A stretch of 64,000 nt of DNA from Dromaius novaehollandiae (Eukaryota > Chordata > Aves > Casuariiformes > Dromaiidae). Positions 13,745-23,500 of this stretch are shown in pieces. Position 1 is the first letter of the stretch, and every line of letters starts with the position of its first letter. Below the pieces are notes generated by a model that had not been told where the DNA came from, did no database searches, and worked only from the letters and a program-made list of their open reading frames with translations. The stretch covers positions 6,455,501 to 6,519,500 of the forward strand of contig NC_088101.1 in the NCBI RefSeq assembly GCF_036370855.1, read 5' to 3'. Made by a program: the position numbers and the translations under genes.

Positions 13745-15452
13745 CTTTGCAAGAGTCCATACTTTAAGAAATTATTAATTACACAGTCTAAATTTAGAAC
13801 TGATTCACTTCTAATACAACTCAGATATCTTTATATATTTTTAACTTTAAAGGTTGAACTTGTTCAGCTTTCCACGTCTCTCGAGGTACTGCTTTCACTT
13901 AGGTGTAGTGGGTCCAGGAATCAATTCCCTGCAGCTTCACAGCAGCATTTGTTGTTAGCAGTACAAGATATGGTCCTCTCCATTTTTCTCTCAACGGCTC
14001 ATCCTTCCAGGTTCGAAGACGCACTCGATCTCCCGGCTGCAATGAATGTACAGGTGAATCTAAAAGCACGGGAGATCTTAACTGGATGTACCTGCGGAGA
14101 GAAGGAAGAACCTTTGCCAGAGACAAGAGAGAATCCCTTAAAATTTGATCCCCCTTAATGTGCATTGGAATTGCATTTCCAGTTAAATTTACAGGCTAAG
14201 GTTCAGCATACAGAATCTCAAAGGGACTAACTTTCTCCCTACCCCTTGGGGTTATTCCGAGTCTTAATAATGCCCGAGGGAAGACATCAGTCCATTTCAT
14301 CTGAGTCTCCTGACACAGTTTCCCTATCTGTCTCTTCATTGTTTGATTCGTTCTTTCCACTTTTCCCCTGGATTGTGGCCTCCAGGGGGGATGTAAATCC
14401 CATTTAATTTGCAGTATTTTTGAGATTTCCTGTGCTATTTCTGCTATAAAATGAGGTCCCCTATCCAAAGAAAATCCTTCTGGTACCCCAAATCTTGGTA
14501 TGATTTCTTTTAACAACATTTTCACTACCTCCCTTGCTTTATTGCTACGGCACGGCAAAGCCTCAGGCCATCCTGAAAAGGTCTCAGCAATTACCAACAA
14601 ATATTTATGTCCACTACAGCTTGGTAATTCAGAAAAACCAATTTGCCAGTAATCCCCGGGCGGGAAGGCCCTTTTTACTTCCCCTGGCAGGGAGCGGTTT
14701 CTTCTGACTCTCGGGATTATTTCTAAGACAGAGTTCACGTTTTTGTGTAATACCCTTTGCAATTAGGAACATACTAATTCCCACAGCAAACCTTGTAGCT
14801 GTTTCAGCCAACGCCTCGGCTCCCATGCGGCTACTAGCGTGTATTTGCTTCATCAGCTTCTTCATTACCGGCAAAGTTCCCACACATTGTCCAGTAGATG
14901 TTACCCACCATCCTTCAGAAGTCTTTCTGCACTTCAGGATTTCTGCTAATTTATTTTCTTTTTCAGTGTATACGGGAATTTCCATTTTTAATGTTCTCTC
15001 TGGAACTGATGCTGCTACCGACACGGACAATGCTACCCTTTTTGCAGCCTCATCGGCCCTTTTGTTCCCTTGAACTATGTCAGTCTGTCCAGATTGGTGC
15101 ACTTTGCAATGCACTACTGCTGTTTCTTTGGGTTTATTAACTGCTTCGAGTAGTCCCATAGCCTGGTGCCCTCTCTCAGGTACCTAAAGCTCAAATGGCT
15201 TTGTTAGGTTTGGAAGTCCTAATGCGGGAGCACTCAGGAGAGCAATCTTGAGTTCATCAAATCCTTTTTGGCGCTCGGGAGTCCACTCCAGCAAGTCTCC
15301 CGGCCCCTCAACAGCTTCACAGAAAGGCTTTGCCGTTAATCCAAAACGAGGTATGCAGAGGCAACACCACCCAGCCATTCCTAAAAAATCCCCTGAGTGC
15401 TCTTTTTGATTTTGGGGGGGCCATTGGACAAACTGCTTCTTCCCTTTCAATT
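13745..15452 (-). mobile_element. ERV fossil, gammaretrovirus-like (class I) pol fragment, copy 1
   Basis: Broken endogenous retrovirus piece, much richer in A and T than its surroundings. Parts recognised, in minus-strand order: end of reverse transcriptase (connection region), RNase H, and integrase with its zinc-binding, catalytic and carboxy-terminal parts, the last resembling murine leukaemia virus integrase. No LTR, gag or env could be identified with confidence. It has several breaks and looks long inactive. It is in the sense orientation of the MROH gene and probably lies in its first intron. It is older than the tandem duplication because unit 2 has it at the same place. Confidence 0.85.
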
Positions 15453-15512
15453 CCTGTCAGCCAGAGCCACCTTGGCCCGCGGGCTCCATCCCCTGGCAGC
15501 GCTGCCGCACCA
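15453..15512. repeat. 60-bp copy of MROH intron 4 at the ERV edge (unit 1)
   Basis: Matches 11361-11420, which lies in the intron between exons 4 and 5 of gene A, at 58 of 60 positions and in the same orientation. It begins exactly where ERV-like sequence ends. Confidence 0.9.
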
Positions 15513-15519
15513 AAAGCAG

Positions 15520-15722
15520 CTAACAGAAAGCCCCTGTTTCTGGCCCCCAAAACGCAGGCTTTAGCCTCTGCTTCCAACCGCAAAAATGGCGCGCTAAGCC
15601 TCTGCTGCTGGTGCAAAACCACAGGGCTTCAGCCCTGCTTCTGAGCTCAGAGACGCAGGGCTTGGGCACCTGGTCTTGGCTCGAACACACAGCCTCCAGC
15701 CCCCAAACCCGCAGGATGTGGC
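15520..15722. repeat. Degenerate minisatellite, unit about 34 bp (unit 1)
   Basis: Repeats resembling CCCCAAAACGCAGGCTTTAG with wide variation, for example around 15531, 15580, 15615 and 15700. They are related to the repeats at 50230-50480, which run in the opposite orientation. Confidence 0.6.
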
Positions 15723-15859
15723 CTCTTTTTGCCCGGCAGCCCCGGCCCGCTCGCAGCCCCAGCCCTGGCTCTCCCCCACGTCCCCTCCCCCGCGGCCGAG
15801 CCCCCCCCACTCCTCAGCTGGGGCCGCCGCCCTCCCCGCCCCCAGCGCCACGCGGGGCG

Positions 15860-15868
15860 ACGGAAGTG
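15860..15868 (+). promoter_or_regulatory. ETS-type site
   Basis: ACGGAAGTG, close to the GABPA/ETS consensus, about 70 bp from the NRF-1 palindrome. Confidence 0.45.
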
Positions 15869-15934
15869 GGACGGAGGCGCCAGAACGACGGCAGCCGCGA
15901 CAGACCAAACTGAGCTTCTCGCACGCGGCGGCCC

Positions 15935-15944
15935 GCGCATGCGC
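15935..15944. promoter_or_regulatory. NRF-1 palindrome
   Basis: GCGCATGCGC, the consensus NRF-1 site, typical of TATA-less and often bidirectional CpG-island promoters. Confidence 0.6.
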
Positions 15945-16122
15945 CCTGGCACCGCCCCGCCCCCGAGCTCCCGGCTCCGCCCCCACCCCCGAGAGCGGCC
16001 CCGGCCCGGCCCCGCCCCCGCACTCCGGGCCTCAGAGCGGCCCCGGCCCTGGCAACGGCCCCGCCGCGGCCTGTGTCACGAGCCCGCCGTCCTCGGCCAG
16101 GCCGCGCGCGCTGCAGGGGACT

Positions 16123-16177
16123 TGCCGGCAGTGCGGGGCGACCGGTGGGACGTGCCGGCAGTGCGGGGCGACCGGTG
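16123..16177 (+). repeat. Perfect 25-bp direct repeat carrying a plus-strand splice donor (unit 1)
   Basis: The 25-base stretch at 16123-16147 recurs at 16153-16177, a 30-base period. In the second copy the sequence ACCG is followed by GTGAGT, a strong donor on the plus strand at 16175. In the first copy the same place reads GTGGGA. This could end the first exon of a plus-strand transcript starting in the island. Confidence 0.6.
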
Positions 16178-16309
16178 AGTCCCGCTCCCCCGCCGCGGGA
16201 CCGGGCTGCCCGTGCCCGGCCCCAGCGCTGCGCCCCCCCCGCACCCGCGGTCCTGCCATGCCCCTGGGGAGCAGCCCTGCCCGCTGCCCCCTCGGGGCCC
16301 CTCTCAGTG

Positions 16310-16858
16310 CCTCCCAGTGTCCCCGGAGTCCCCAGGCACCTCCCAGTGCCCCCCAGTAGCCCCAGTGCTCCCCGCACCCCCACTTGCCCCTCGGTCCCTC
16401 TGCTCCCCCTGGGGCCCCTCCCAGCCCTAGTCCTAGTCCCACCCCATCAGCCCTCTCACTCCAGTTCCCCCTGGTCTCCCCGGGCAACTCTGGGTGCCCC
16501 CTCATTTCCCCAGGCACCTCCTGGTATCCCCCAGTGTCCGCAGTATCCCCAAGCACCTCCCAGTGCCCCCAGGGCCCCCGGCTGCTCCCCCTGCCCCCAT
16601 CGCCCCAAGCACCTCCCAGTATCCCCAGGCCCCCCAGTGTCCCATATGCCCCCAGGCACCTCCCAGTGTCCCCAGTGCCCCCTACTGTCCCCACTTGCCC
16701 CTCGGTCCCTCTACTCCCCCTGGGGCCCCTCTCATCCCCAGTCCCACCCCATAGGCCCTACTCACCCCAGAGCTCCCAGTGCCCCAGGCTGCTCCCACTG
16801 CCCCCGTCACCCCCAGGCCCCCCTCACCCCGCTCTCTCCACTCCCCTGTGTCCCCAGG
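16310..16858. repeat. Degenerate CCCAG-rich tandem repeats (unit 1)
   Basis: Irregular units of about 15 to 20 bp built on CACCTCCCAGTGCCCCCAG fill the space between the CpG island and the 3' end of gene B. A block around 16381-16440 recurs at about 16696-16750. Plus-strand frames here are proline-rich by composition only. There is no supported gene. Confidence 0.75.
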
Positions 16859-16967
16859 CAGCGCCACACTGCACCAAGGCCACATCTGGGGGGTGGCAGG
16901 GCCGGGGCCGGCGCAAGACCCCCCACAGAGCCCCACACGGCTGGCACTTTCCCTGCGAGGACGCAGC

Positions 16968-16973
16968 TTTATT
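16968..16973 (-). terminator. Poly(A) signal of gene B
   Basis: AATAAA on the minus strand, followed after about 25 to 45 bases by a GT-rich stretch (GTGTGGGG, CTCTGTGGGG) as expected of a downstream element. The proposed stop codon TAA lies inside the hexamer. The signal is repeated at the same place in unit 2. Confidence 0.7.
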
Positions 16974-17590
16974 GATCTCCTGCCCCGAGCAGCTGGGGGC
17001 CCCCGGCGTGGGGCACTGCGGCTGCTGCCTGCCACGTGCGGGGGGCCTCGATGGACCGCCACCTCCACCAAGCTGCAACGACACCGACGCCGCGGAGAGG
17101 CACCGTGGGCGCCTGGCCGCGATACCACCGGCACCCCGTGGCTCCCGGCCAGGGCGGCTTCCCCGGCAGCACCCCAGGGCCGTGCGAGCCCCGTGCACGC
17201 CCCAGCTGTTGGCATCCGCGGGGCCTCCGGACGCTGCCTTGGCCCGTGGGGCAGCAGTGCAGCCACCAGCACCTACCTCCCGACGGGAACACCAGGTCCT
17301 GCTGCTGCAGCCACGCGGTCGGCGCTGTGTCCAGGAGGAGGCCTGGCATGAGGATGCCACTGTCAGGACATGGCCACGGCCATCGCCATGGCCCCAACCC
17401 CACCTCGACCTCAACCTCGACCCCTGACCCCGACCCGACCCGGGGACGCGGCCGCGAGCAGTGCCAGAACCCAGCGCTGCCTCTCACCCAGGACGTGGAC
17501 GGCTGCCGCCTGCGGCGCCACGCAGCTCCCCATGCAGCAGCTCCGGGCTGTGCTCCAGAGCCTCTCCAGCAGCGTGGGGCAGTCTTGGGC
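16969..17590 (-). CDS. MROH-like: Gene B exons 39-41: carboxy terminus and stop
   Basis: Residues about 1513 to 1602. Exon 39 (17488-17590) reads AQDCPTLLERLWSTARSCC in phase with exon 38. Exon 40 (17277-17342) is read as GLLLDTAPTAWLQQQDLVF; a second acceptor 15 bases upstream gives a different frame, so this choice rests on phase and helix character. Exon 41 (16969-17072) ends GGPQLLGAGDQ and stops at a TAA that overlaps the AATAAA signal. This end is less certain than the rest, since the tail has little HEAT character. Confidence 0.6.
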
Positions 17591-20500
17591 CTGGGGCAAC
17601 GCAGGGGCGCAGGAGCTCGTCGCTGGCTCCAAGCGCCCCTCCGTCCCCCCTCCATCCTCCCTCCACCCACAGCCCAGGCCCACGTGGCCCCCCGGCGCGG
17701 GAGCCACAGGGCGGGTGGCCGGCGCAGGGACACGACCCCAGCGCAGCGCTCGCTCACCAGGTGCCTGCAGATCTCATCCTGCAGCTCGGCTGCGCTCAGC
17801 CCGATGCTTGCGGCGATGCGCTGCCGCACCCTCTTCAACCCCAGAAACGGGGCACACAGGTGCAGGGAGACCTTGCACGCCTGGAAAAGAGCACCGGGCC
17901 TGCTCATGGGGATGCTGCGCGCCAGCCCCGGAGCTGAGCGAGGAACCTCGCCGCCGCAGCAGCACCAGCCAAGGCCTGCGGACACGTCGGCAACACACGC
18001 CAGCCAGAGCAGCCCAAGGGCTCTTACGTTGCAGACGGCCGGGGCCGGGTCCCCGAGGTGCAGCACCAGGCTGGGAAATGCCGCCTCCACCTCTCTGCTG
18101 AAAAATGACCTCCTCCGAGAGGCGGAGGAGGCCAGGGCGCCATAGAGGACGAAGGCCGAGCGGCGCAGCACCTCTTCCTCCTGCAATGAGAAAGGCCGTT
18201 GGGCAGAGGCTGCGAGCGAGGGCGCCGCGCACGAGCCACTTGGCCCCAGCGGGGTGCTGCCCGCGGGGGACGGCAGCCCCGCGACGACTCCCACCTGCCA
18301 ACAGGAGAACGAGCGACTCCACTCACCGCCCCCCAGAACGCCCGGCTGGCCCTGGAGATCTCTTCAAAGGCAGAGCCCACGGCCCTCGCCTCCAGCAGCC
18401 CCAGCACCTTCGCCAGCACCAGCAGGCTCTCGGCAGCCACCTCTGTGCTGGCCGCGTCCTCCAGGCCTCTGAGCAGCACCGACACCACGGCCGCCCCGTG
18501 CCTCCGCAGCTGCAGAGCGACAGGCGCATGAACTGCTCACTGCTCCCGCCTCTCACCGCTGCTCTCCGCCGCGGCGCCAAGGACGGCATTTGCCGGAGCA
18601 AGCCCGGAGCAGACCCCAGCCACAGGAGCCCCAGCCGGCACCCCGTGTCCCCTTTGCCACCCTGATGATGCCAGAGCGAGGAGCGCGGCCTCAGCACGGC
18701 CCCGCGCCTGCCTCTGCTCCTCTCTCCGGGCTCCTCAAGCCCCCCGGGCAGCTCTCCACTCCGGGCTGCGCTCAGAGCCCAGGAAAGGCCGCCTCACCTT
18801 CGCGGGTGCTCCGCTGGCCGCGTTGCCCAGACCTCTCACGGCCATCTGCCGCACGGTGCTGACGGGGTCGCGCGCTCTCTCCCCCAAGGCCTCTAGGAGC
18901 GGCTTCAGCAGCTTCCTCTCCTCCACTAGCTTGTCCTTCATCAGCTGCAATCAAGTCACGTGGCCGCTAGCATCGGCCGCGATTCGCGCCGGGCGAGACG
19001 CAGGAACCCCTCCGAGCCCCCCCTGCTCTGCTGCTGCCTCACCTCGGCAAAGAAAGCTGTGGCCGTGAGCCGCAGGTTGGCAGAGGGCGAATCCAGCCAG
19101 GGGAAGAGGCTCTGCAGCAGGCGCTGTGGGACGAGCTCTGCACGGAGCAGCACGCTGCGCACAGAGCACAAGCAGGCTCGTGACACGCAGTCACGCGGGA
19201 CGGCCGCAGGCTGCGACTCCCACCTTCTCCCGCTCCCACGCAGACACCGCTCTGCACCTCAGCAGAGCTCCCAAGTGCGCAGGAAGCTCCCAGCAGCCCT
19301 TTCCCCGGGCGCATCCCGGGCTCTCACCTCGCCAGGAGACACACGCCGGTGCTGTGAGCCCGGGGCTCTGCCAGGGACGCCCACGCTCCCTGCTCCCGGA
19401 GCAGCCGCAGCCACCGATTGTCCAGGCACCTCGCCAGCACCAGCTCCAATGCCGCCACAAAAAGGCTGGTGAAAAAAACCCAAAGAAAGCTCCAGGCACA
19501 GCAGTTTGGGGGAAGATTTCTCTTCAGCAGAGCCCCGCAACGGCCCCCGGCCGCAACACAGTTTATGGGCAGGAACGACCGTGCTGCGGCCAAATCCCCA
19601 GGCGCGCTGCCCTGCAGCGACCAGTCCCACCACCTCACGGAGGCAGCCCAGTGCCAGCGGGACAATTGGGTGCTCCTGCAAGGCCATGGACCGCACGACC
19701 AAAGACCTGGGGCACAGGCCAGCCCTGCCCCTGCCCCTACTCCTGCCACTGCCGCTCCTCACCTGCCCGGCATGTCAGCGCTCTCCAGGTCCCCAACGGA
19801 CGGTGCCAGCTCCTCCCCCAGCGTCTCGCTGACCTGCCTCAGAAGGCCGGGAAGCAGGTAGGGAAGCAGGCGCTGGACCAGTGTCTTCCTCTGCAGCACT
19901 GACACCACCTCGCAGAGGGCGTGGGTGATCTGCAGAGAAATCCAACCAAGAGCCACCTGGTAAAACAAGGGCTTTTCCCACCAGCCACAGCCCCTGCCAG
20001 CCAGGGAGCTTTCACTGTCTCCAATTCTCACTGCAGCGACAGCCTTGCGGCCCAGCAGCAGCAAACTGTCCCGGCTCCCCACACTGCTAACGCTGTCGCC
20101 ACCCCGGCACAGCACCCCGCGAGGCTCCACGGGCACTCGCAAAGGGCACAAAACTCCCTTGTGCAGAAGCACGAGCTGGAAAGCAGACGTGGAGTGGCAC
20201 TAATGCCTGGGCCGCTGACCGTACCGTGCGAGGCTCCAGGGCAGCCTGGCTGCTGCCCAGCTCCCGAGTGCAGCACTCGCTCCTGTGGCTGCTCTTTCCC
20301 GCTGCCCTTAACTTTTCAGTTAAGCACACCAGGATTTGGCACCCCAGGACGCTTCTCCCCAGGCTCCTCCACACCTCCACCATGTCGCTGCAAGGGAACA
20401 GATGCTTGCCCGTAAGCCCGCATCCCCGGGTACCTGCGGCACCCTCACGAGAGGCCAAACGCTCCCCTCGTCTGCATCGGGGATGGCGATGCCCAGGTCC

Positions 20501-23500
20501 GGACAGGGAAACGAGCCCGTGATCCTGCAGTGCTCGCCTTTCCTGGGGAAAAACCACCTGCTTCCGACCGGGACCCCCCACGCAGGCACACCCCACGGCT
20601 GGGTCTGGCGGCAGAGGGAAGGGCGAGTGCACAGACCTGTCTGTGGGCAGGCACGCCTGGAGGAGGCTGTCGAGCACCGGCTGTGGGTGAGAGTGGGCCA
20701 GGAGGAACACGGCCCGCAGCACAAAGCACCTGCGAGCGCTCTGCCGGGTGCTCCGCAGGCAGGTGTAAAGGAGGTGCACGAGTCTGGGCACCTGAAAGGA
20801 GGAAGGCGACAAAGAACGGCTCGGCACGTCCTTTCCCCGTCTGTCTTCGGGGCCAACAGCCAACAACAGAGAGCAGCCAAAGGTGAATGCAAAAAATGCC
20901 TCTCTCACCTCCTCCTGGAATATTTGCTCTCCGCAATCCCCCAGGAAGGTGAGCGTCCACCGCTCAGCGGCCCACGCGCACACGGGCCTGGTGCACAGCA
21001 GGCTCTCCACAATGCTGCTCATGAAGCCTGAGGCCTGGCCTCGGGGGAAATATTTGCAAACGAGCTGGGGAGAAATCAGAAACACAAGCGACCACCTCAC
21101 AGGCTGCTCAGATGCAAAACTCACGTCCTGACAGCAGCACCCACACACACACACGCACACGCACACGCACACACATACATATTGTGGCCCCCACTCTGCA
21201 CTCCAGGGGCCAGTTACCTTCGCAATGTTGGTGGAGGTGGCCAGCAGAGACTCAGAGGTGATGGCACTGAGCCTCTCACGCAGGCGCCCAATCTCATTGG
21301 TCCAGGGCGCCACGTCTGTGTTCTCGGCTGCAGCCAGGAGAAAGAGGAGTCATGTTCGCGGGGAACCAACCTCCGGCCACGCGGGTGGATAAGGGAGGAC
21401 CCAAGGGAGGGTTGCGAAGGCCACGTCAAGCCAGGGCCCCCCAACGTAGCGCAGTGGGTTTGCCAGCCAGGCGAGGGTCCGGCCGCAGACAGGGACGGTC
21501 CCTGGCACTGGGGACACCGTCCTGCCCTCAGCAGCGGGGACAGCTCTGCCCACTCTCCTCACCTCCTGTTCGGAGCAGGTGGCCGAGGCAGGTCACTGCC
21601 CACCAGCGGGACGCGGCCGACGTGTCGCACGTCAGAGGCCCCAGCAGTCCCGCCAGGGAGCCGAACCACTCGCAGGCACGGCCTCGCTGTGGGAGCAAGA
21701 GGCAGGCAAAAAGGTCACCGGTAGCCCCGTGGCCGCTCTCCTTCTCCCGGCCTCACTGCCCCCAAGCCGCAGCTGACCTGGGGGCAAACGAGGGGCTGCC
21801 CTGCAGCCCCAGGAGGCCCAAAACCCAGCGCCTGCCCACACAGAGCTCCCTGTGCATGGGGTCCCCGCTCACCCTGTGCTCGCATCTCTCTTCATAAGAG
21901 CCCAGCACCTGCACGCACACCTGCAGGGCCCTCTCCCGCTCGCATGCGTGGGCCGAGGTGAGCCAGCGCCGTAGGACCTGGCACAGGCAGACCTGTCTCA
22001 CCACGGGCATCCTTCTGCTCGACACCCCTCGCTGGCCCCCTCCCTTCCCGACCCTGCTACCTCCGCGGCCCCGGTCTCTCCGGGTGACCCGGCCCGTGGC
22101 AAGGAGCCCTTCCCCGTGGGGACCTCCCCACTCCGGGCTCCTGCCGTGGGCAGCATTGAGTTGTGCAGCACCCCTCGCTCACAGCTGCGGCTGGGGAGAA
22201 GCTCTGGCTCATCTAGGGGCTCTGCAGGACACTGCAAGCTGCCTGCAAGGAAGCTGCGGCCGATGGCAAAAGCCTGGATCCAAACTTTGGGCAAGGGGGC
22301 CTGGAACTAGGACCATTCCACTCTCCGCCAATGTGGGCGTTGCACCTAGTTACAGGGAAGCTCCCCTCCTCAGACCAGCCCCACGGGCACGATCCCCACG
22401 GCTCTGCCCCGCTCCGGCAGCGGCAACACTTTCCCTGCCACGCCGAGGACACTCACCTGCACCATGTCCTCGAAGCGGATGGGGGCCAGCTCTGCCCAGA
22501 GAAGGGCTCCCATGAGCTGGCCCAGCGCTCGCAGGGACGGCGCCTGCACACCCTGACACCAGAAAGGGGGACTGAGGCCGGGCACCCTGCGGAGACGCCA
22601 GCGCAGCCAGCGGCTGCCGGAGCATGGGGTGCCCGGACCTGAGCCCCCACCGAGGGGCAGCTGAGAAGGGCCAGTGCCTACCGGTGGGCATGAAGCAGCC
22701 ACCGCCGTCTGCCCTCTCCTGTCCATCTGCTCCGGGCGACGAAGGCACACGATGCCCTGGCAGCACTGAGCCAGGAGGTGGCGGTTTTCCTCCCTGCTCA
22801 GACGGGGCTTCAGCTTGCTGCCAGCAGAAAAAAGGCACAGAAGACAGAGAGGCTGCTTACTAGCACTCTCCAGGCCGAGTCAGAGGACAACTGCCCTTGG
22901 CCCCATCGACAGCCCCAAATCCAGCACCCGCAGCCCCAGCCAGACCAGCCAGCTGCGCTGGGACATGCAGTGACTCCCACAGCCCCAGGGACAGACCCTA
23001 CCTCAACTGCTGCATGGCCACGAGGGCCCGGGGGTGCACCGGGGACTCCTGGGGCTCTTCCTGAATCACCTCCTGCAAGTCACAGGCAGGCACACGCAAG
23101 GTGGGCAGCGGGCAGGGGTGCCGCAGAGCCTTCCCACCCACCCCGGCCAGGGGCTCTGCTGCCAGACCCCGCAGGCACCGGCTCCACCACCCCCATGGCT
23201 CCCACCAAGGCCCCGCAGGATGACGTGGCAGCTCCCTGGGGCCCGGACACACCACATTCCCCTGCCACGGCCTCGAGCAGCAGCACCCACGCGCCCCGCC
23301 GGCTGGGGATGTGGCTCAGGGCCCTCAGGAGCTCGCGCACTGCCCCAGGAGACCATCGGGCTCTGCACAAACCTGCCCCACGGCAGAGCCCAAAGCTCCC
23401 CTGCGCAACGTCCCCGGCTCTTGGCACTCACCAGCAGGGTCTGCAGCAGCTCCCGCTTGCAGCAGAGCTCAAACCTGGGGCCGGCGCCTGCAGCCTGGAT

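Larger units (their letters stand above)
15723..16260. promoter_or_regulatory. CpG island, likely promoter of gene A (part deleted)
   Basis: Very CpG-dense and GC-rich, with GC boxes, an NRF-1 palindrome and an ETS-type site, and no TATA box evident. It lies about 2.7 to 3.2 kb upstream of the gene A start codon and about 700 bp downstream of the end of gene B. A strong plus-strand donor at 16175 suggests bidirectional activity. Compared with unit 2 about 332 bp are missing at 15728, including the best minus-strand donor in the island. Confidence 0.7.
1..19213. repeat. Tandem segmental duplication, unit 1
   Basis: The sequence beginning at position 1 recurs at 19214 and again at 38782, with near identity and only small insertions and deletions by eye. 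Unit 1 holds coding exons 33 to 1 of gene A, an ERV fossil, a CpG island, and exons 41 to 34 of gene B. The boundary at position 1 is only where the window starts, not a biological edge. Relative to unit 2 it lacks about 332 bp in the CpG island and 14 bp near 13740. Confidence 0.97.

Noticed and set aside
16073-16975. Proline-rich plus-strand frame across the CpG island and the CCCAG repeats
   Set aside because: Low-complexity product dictated by the tandem repeats. A duplicated CRQCGATGG stretch looks slightly like a zinc knuckle but results from the 30-base duplication.
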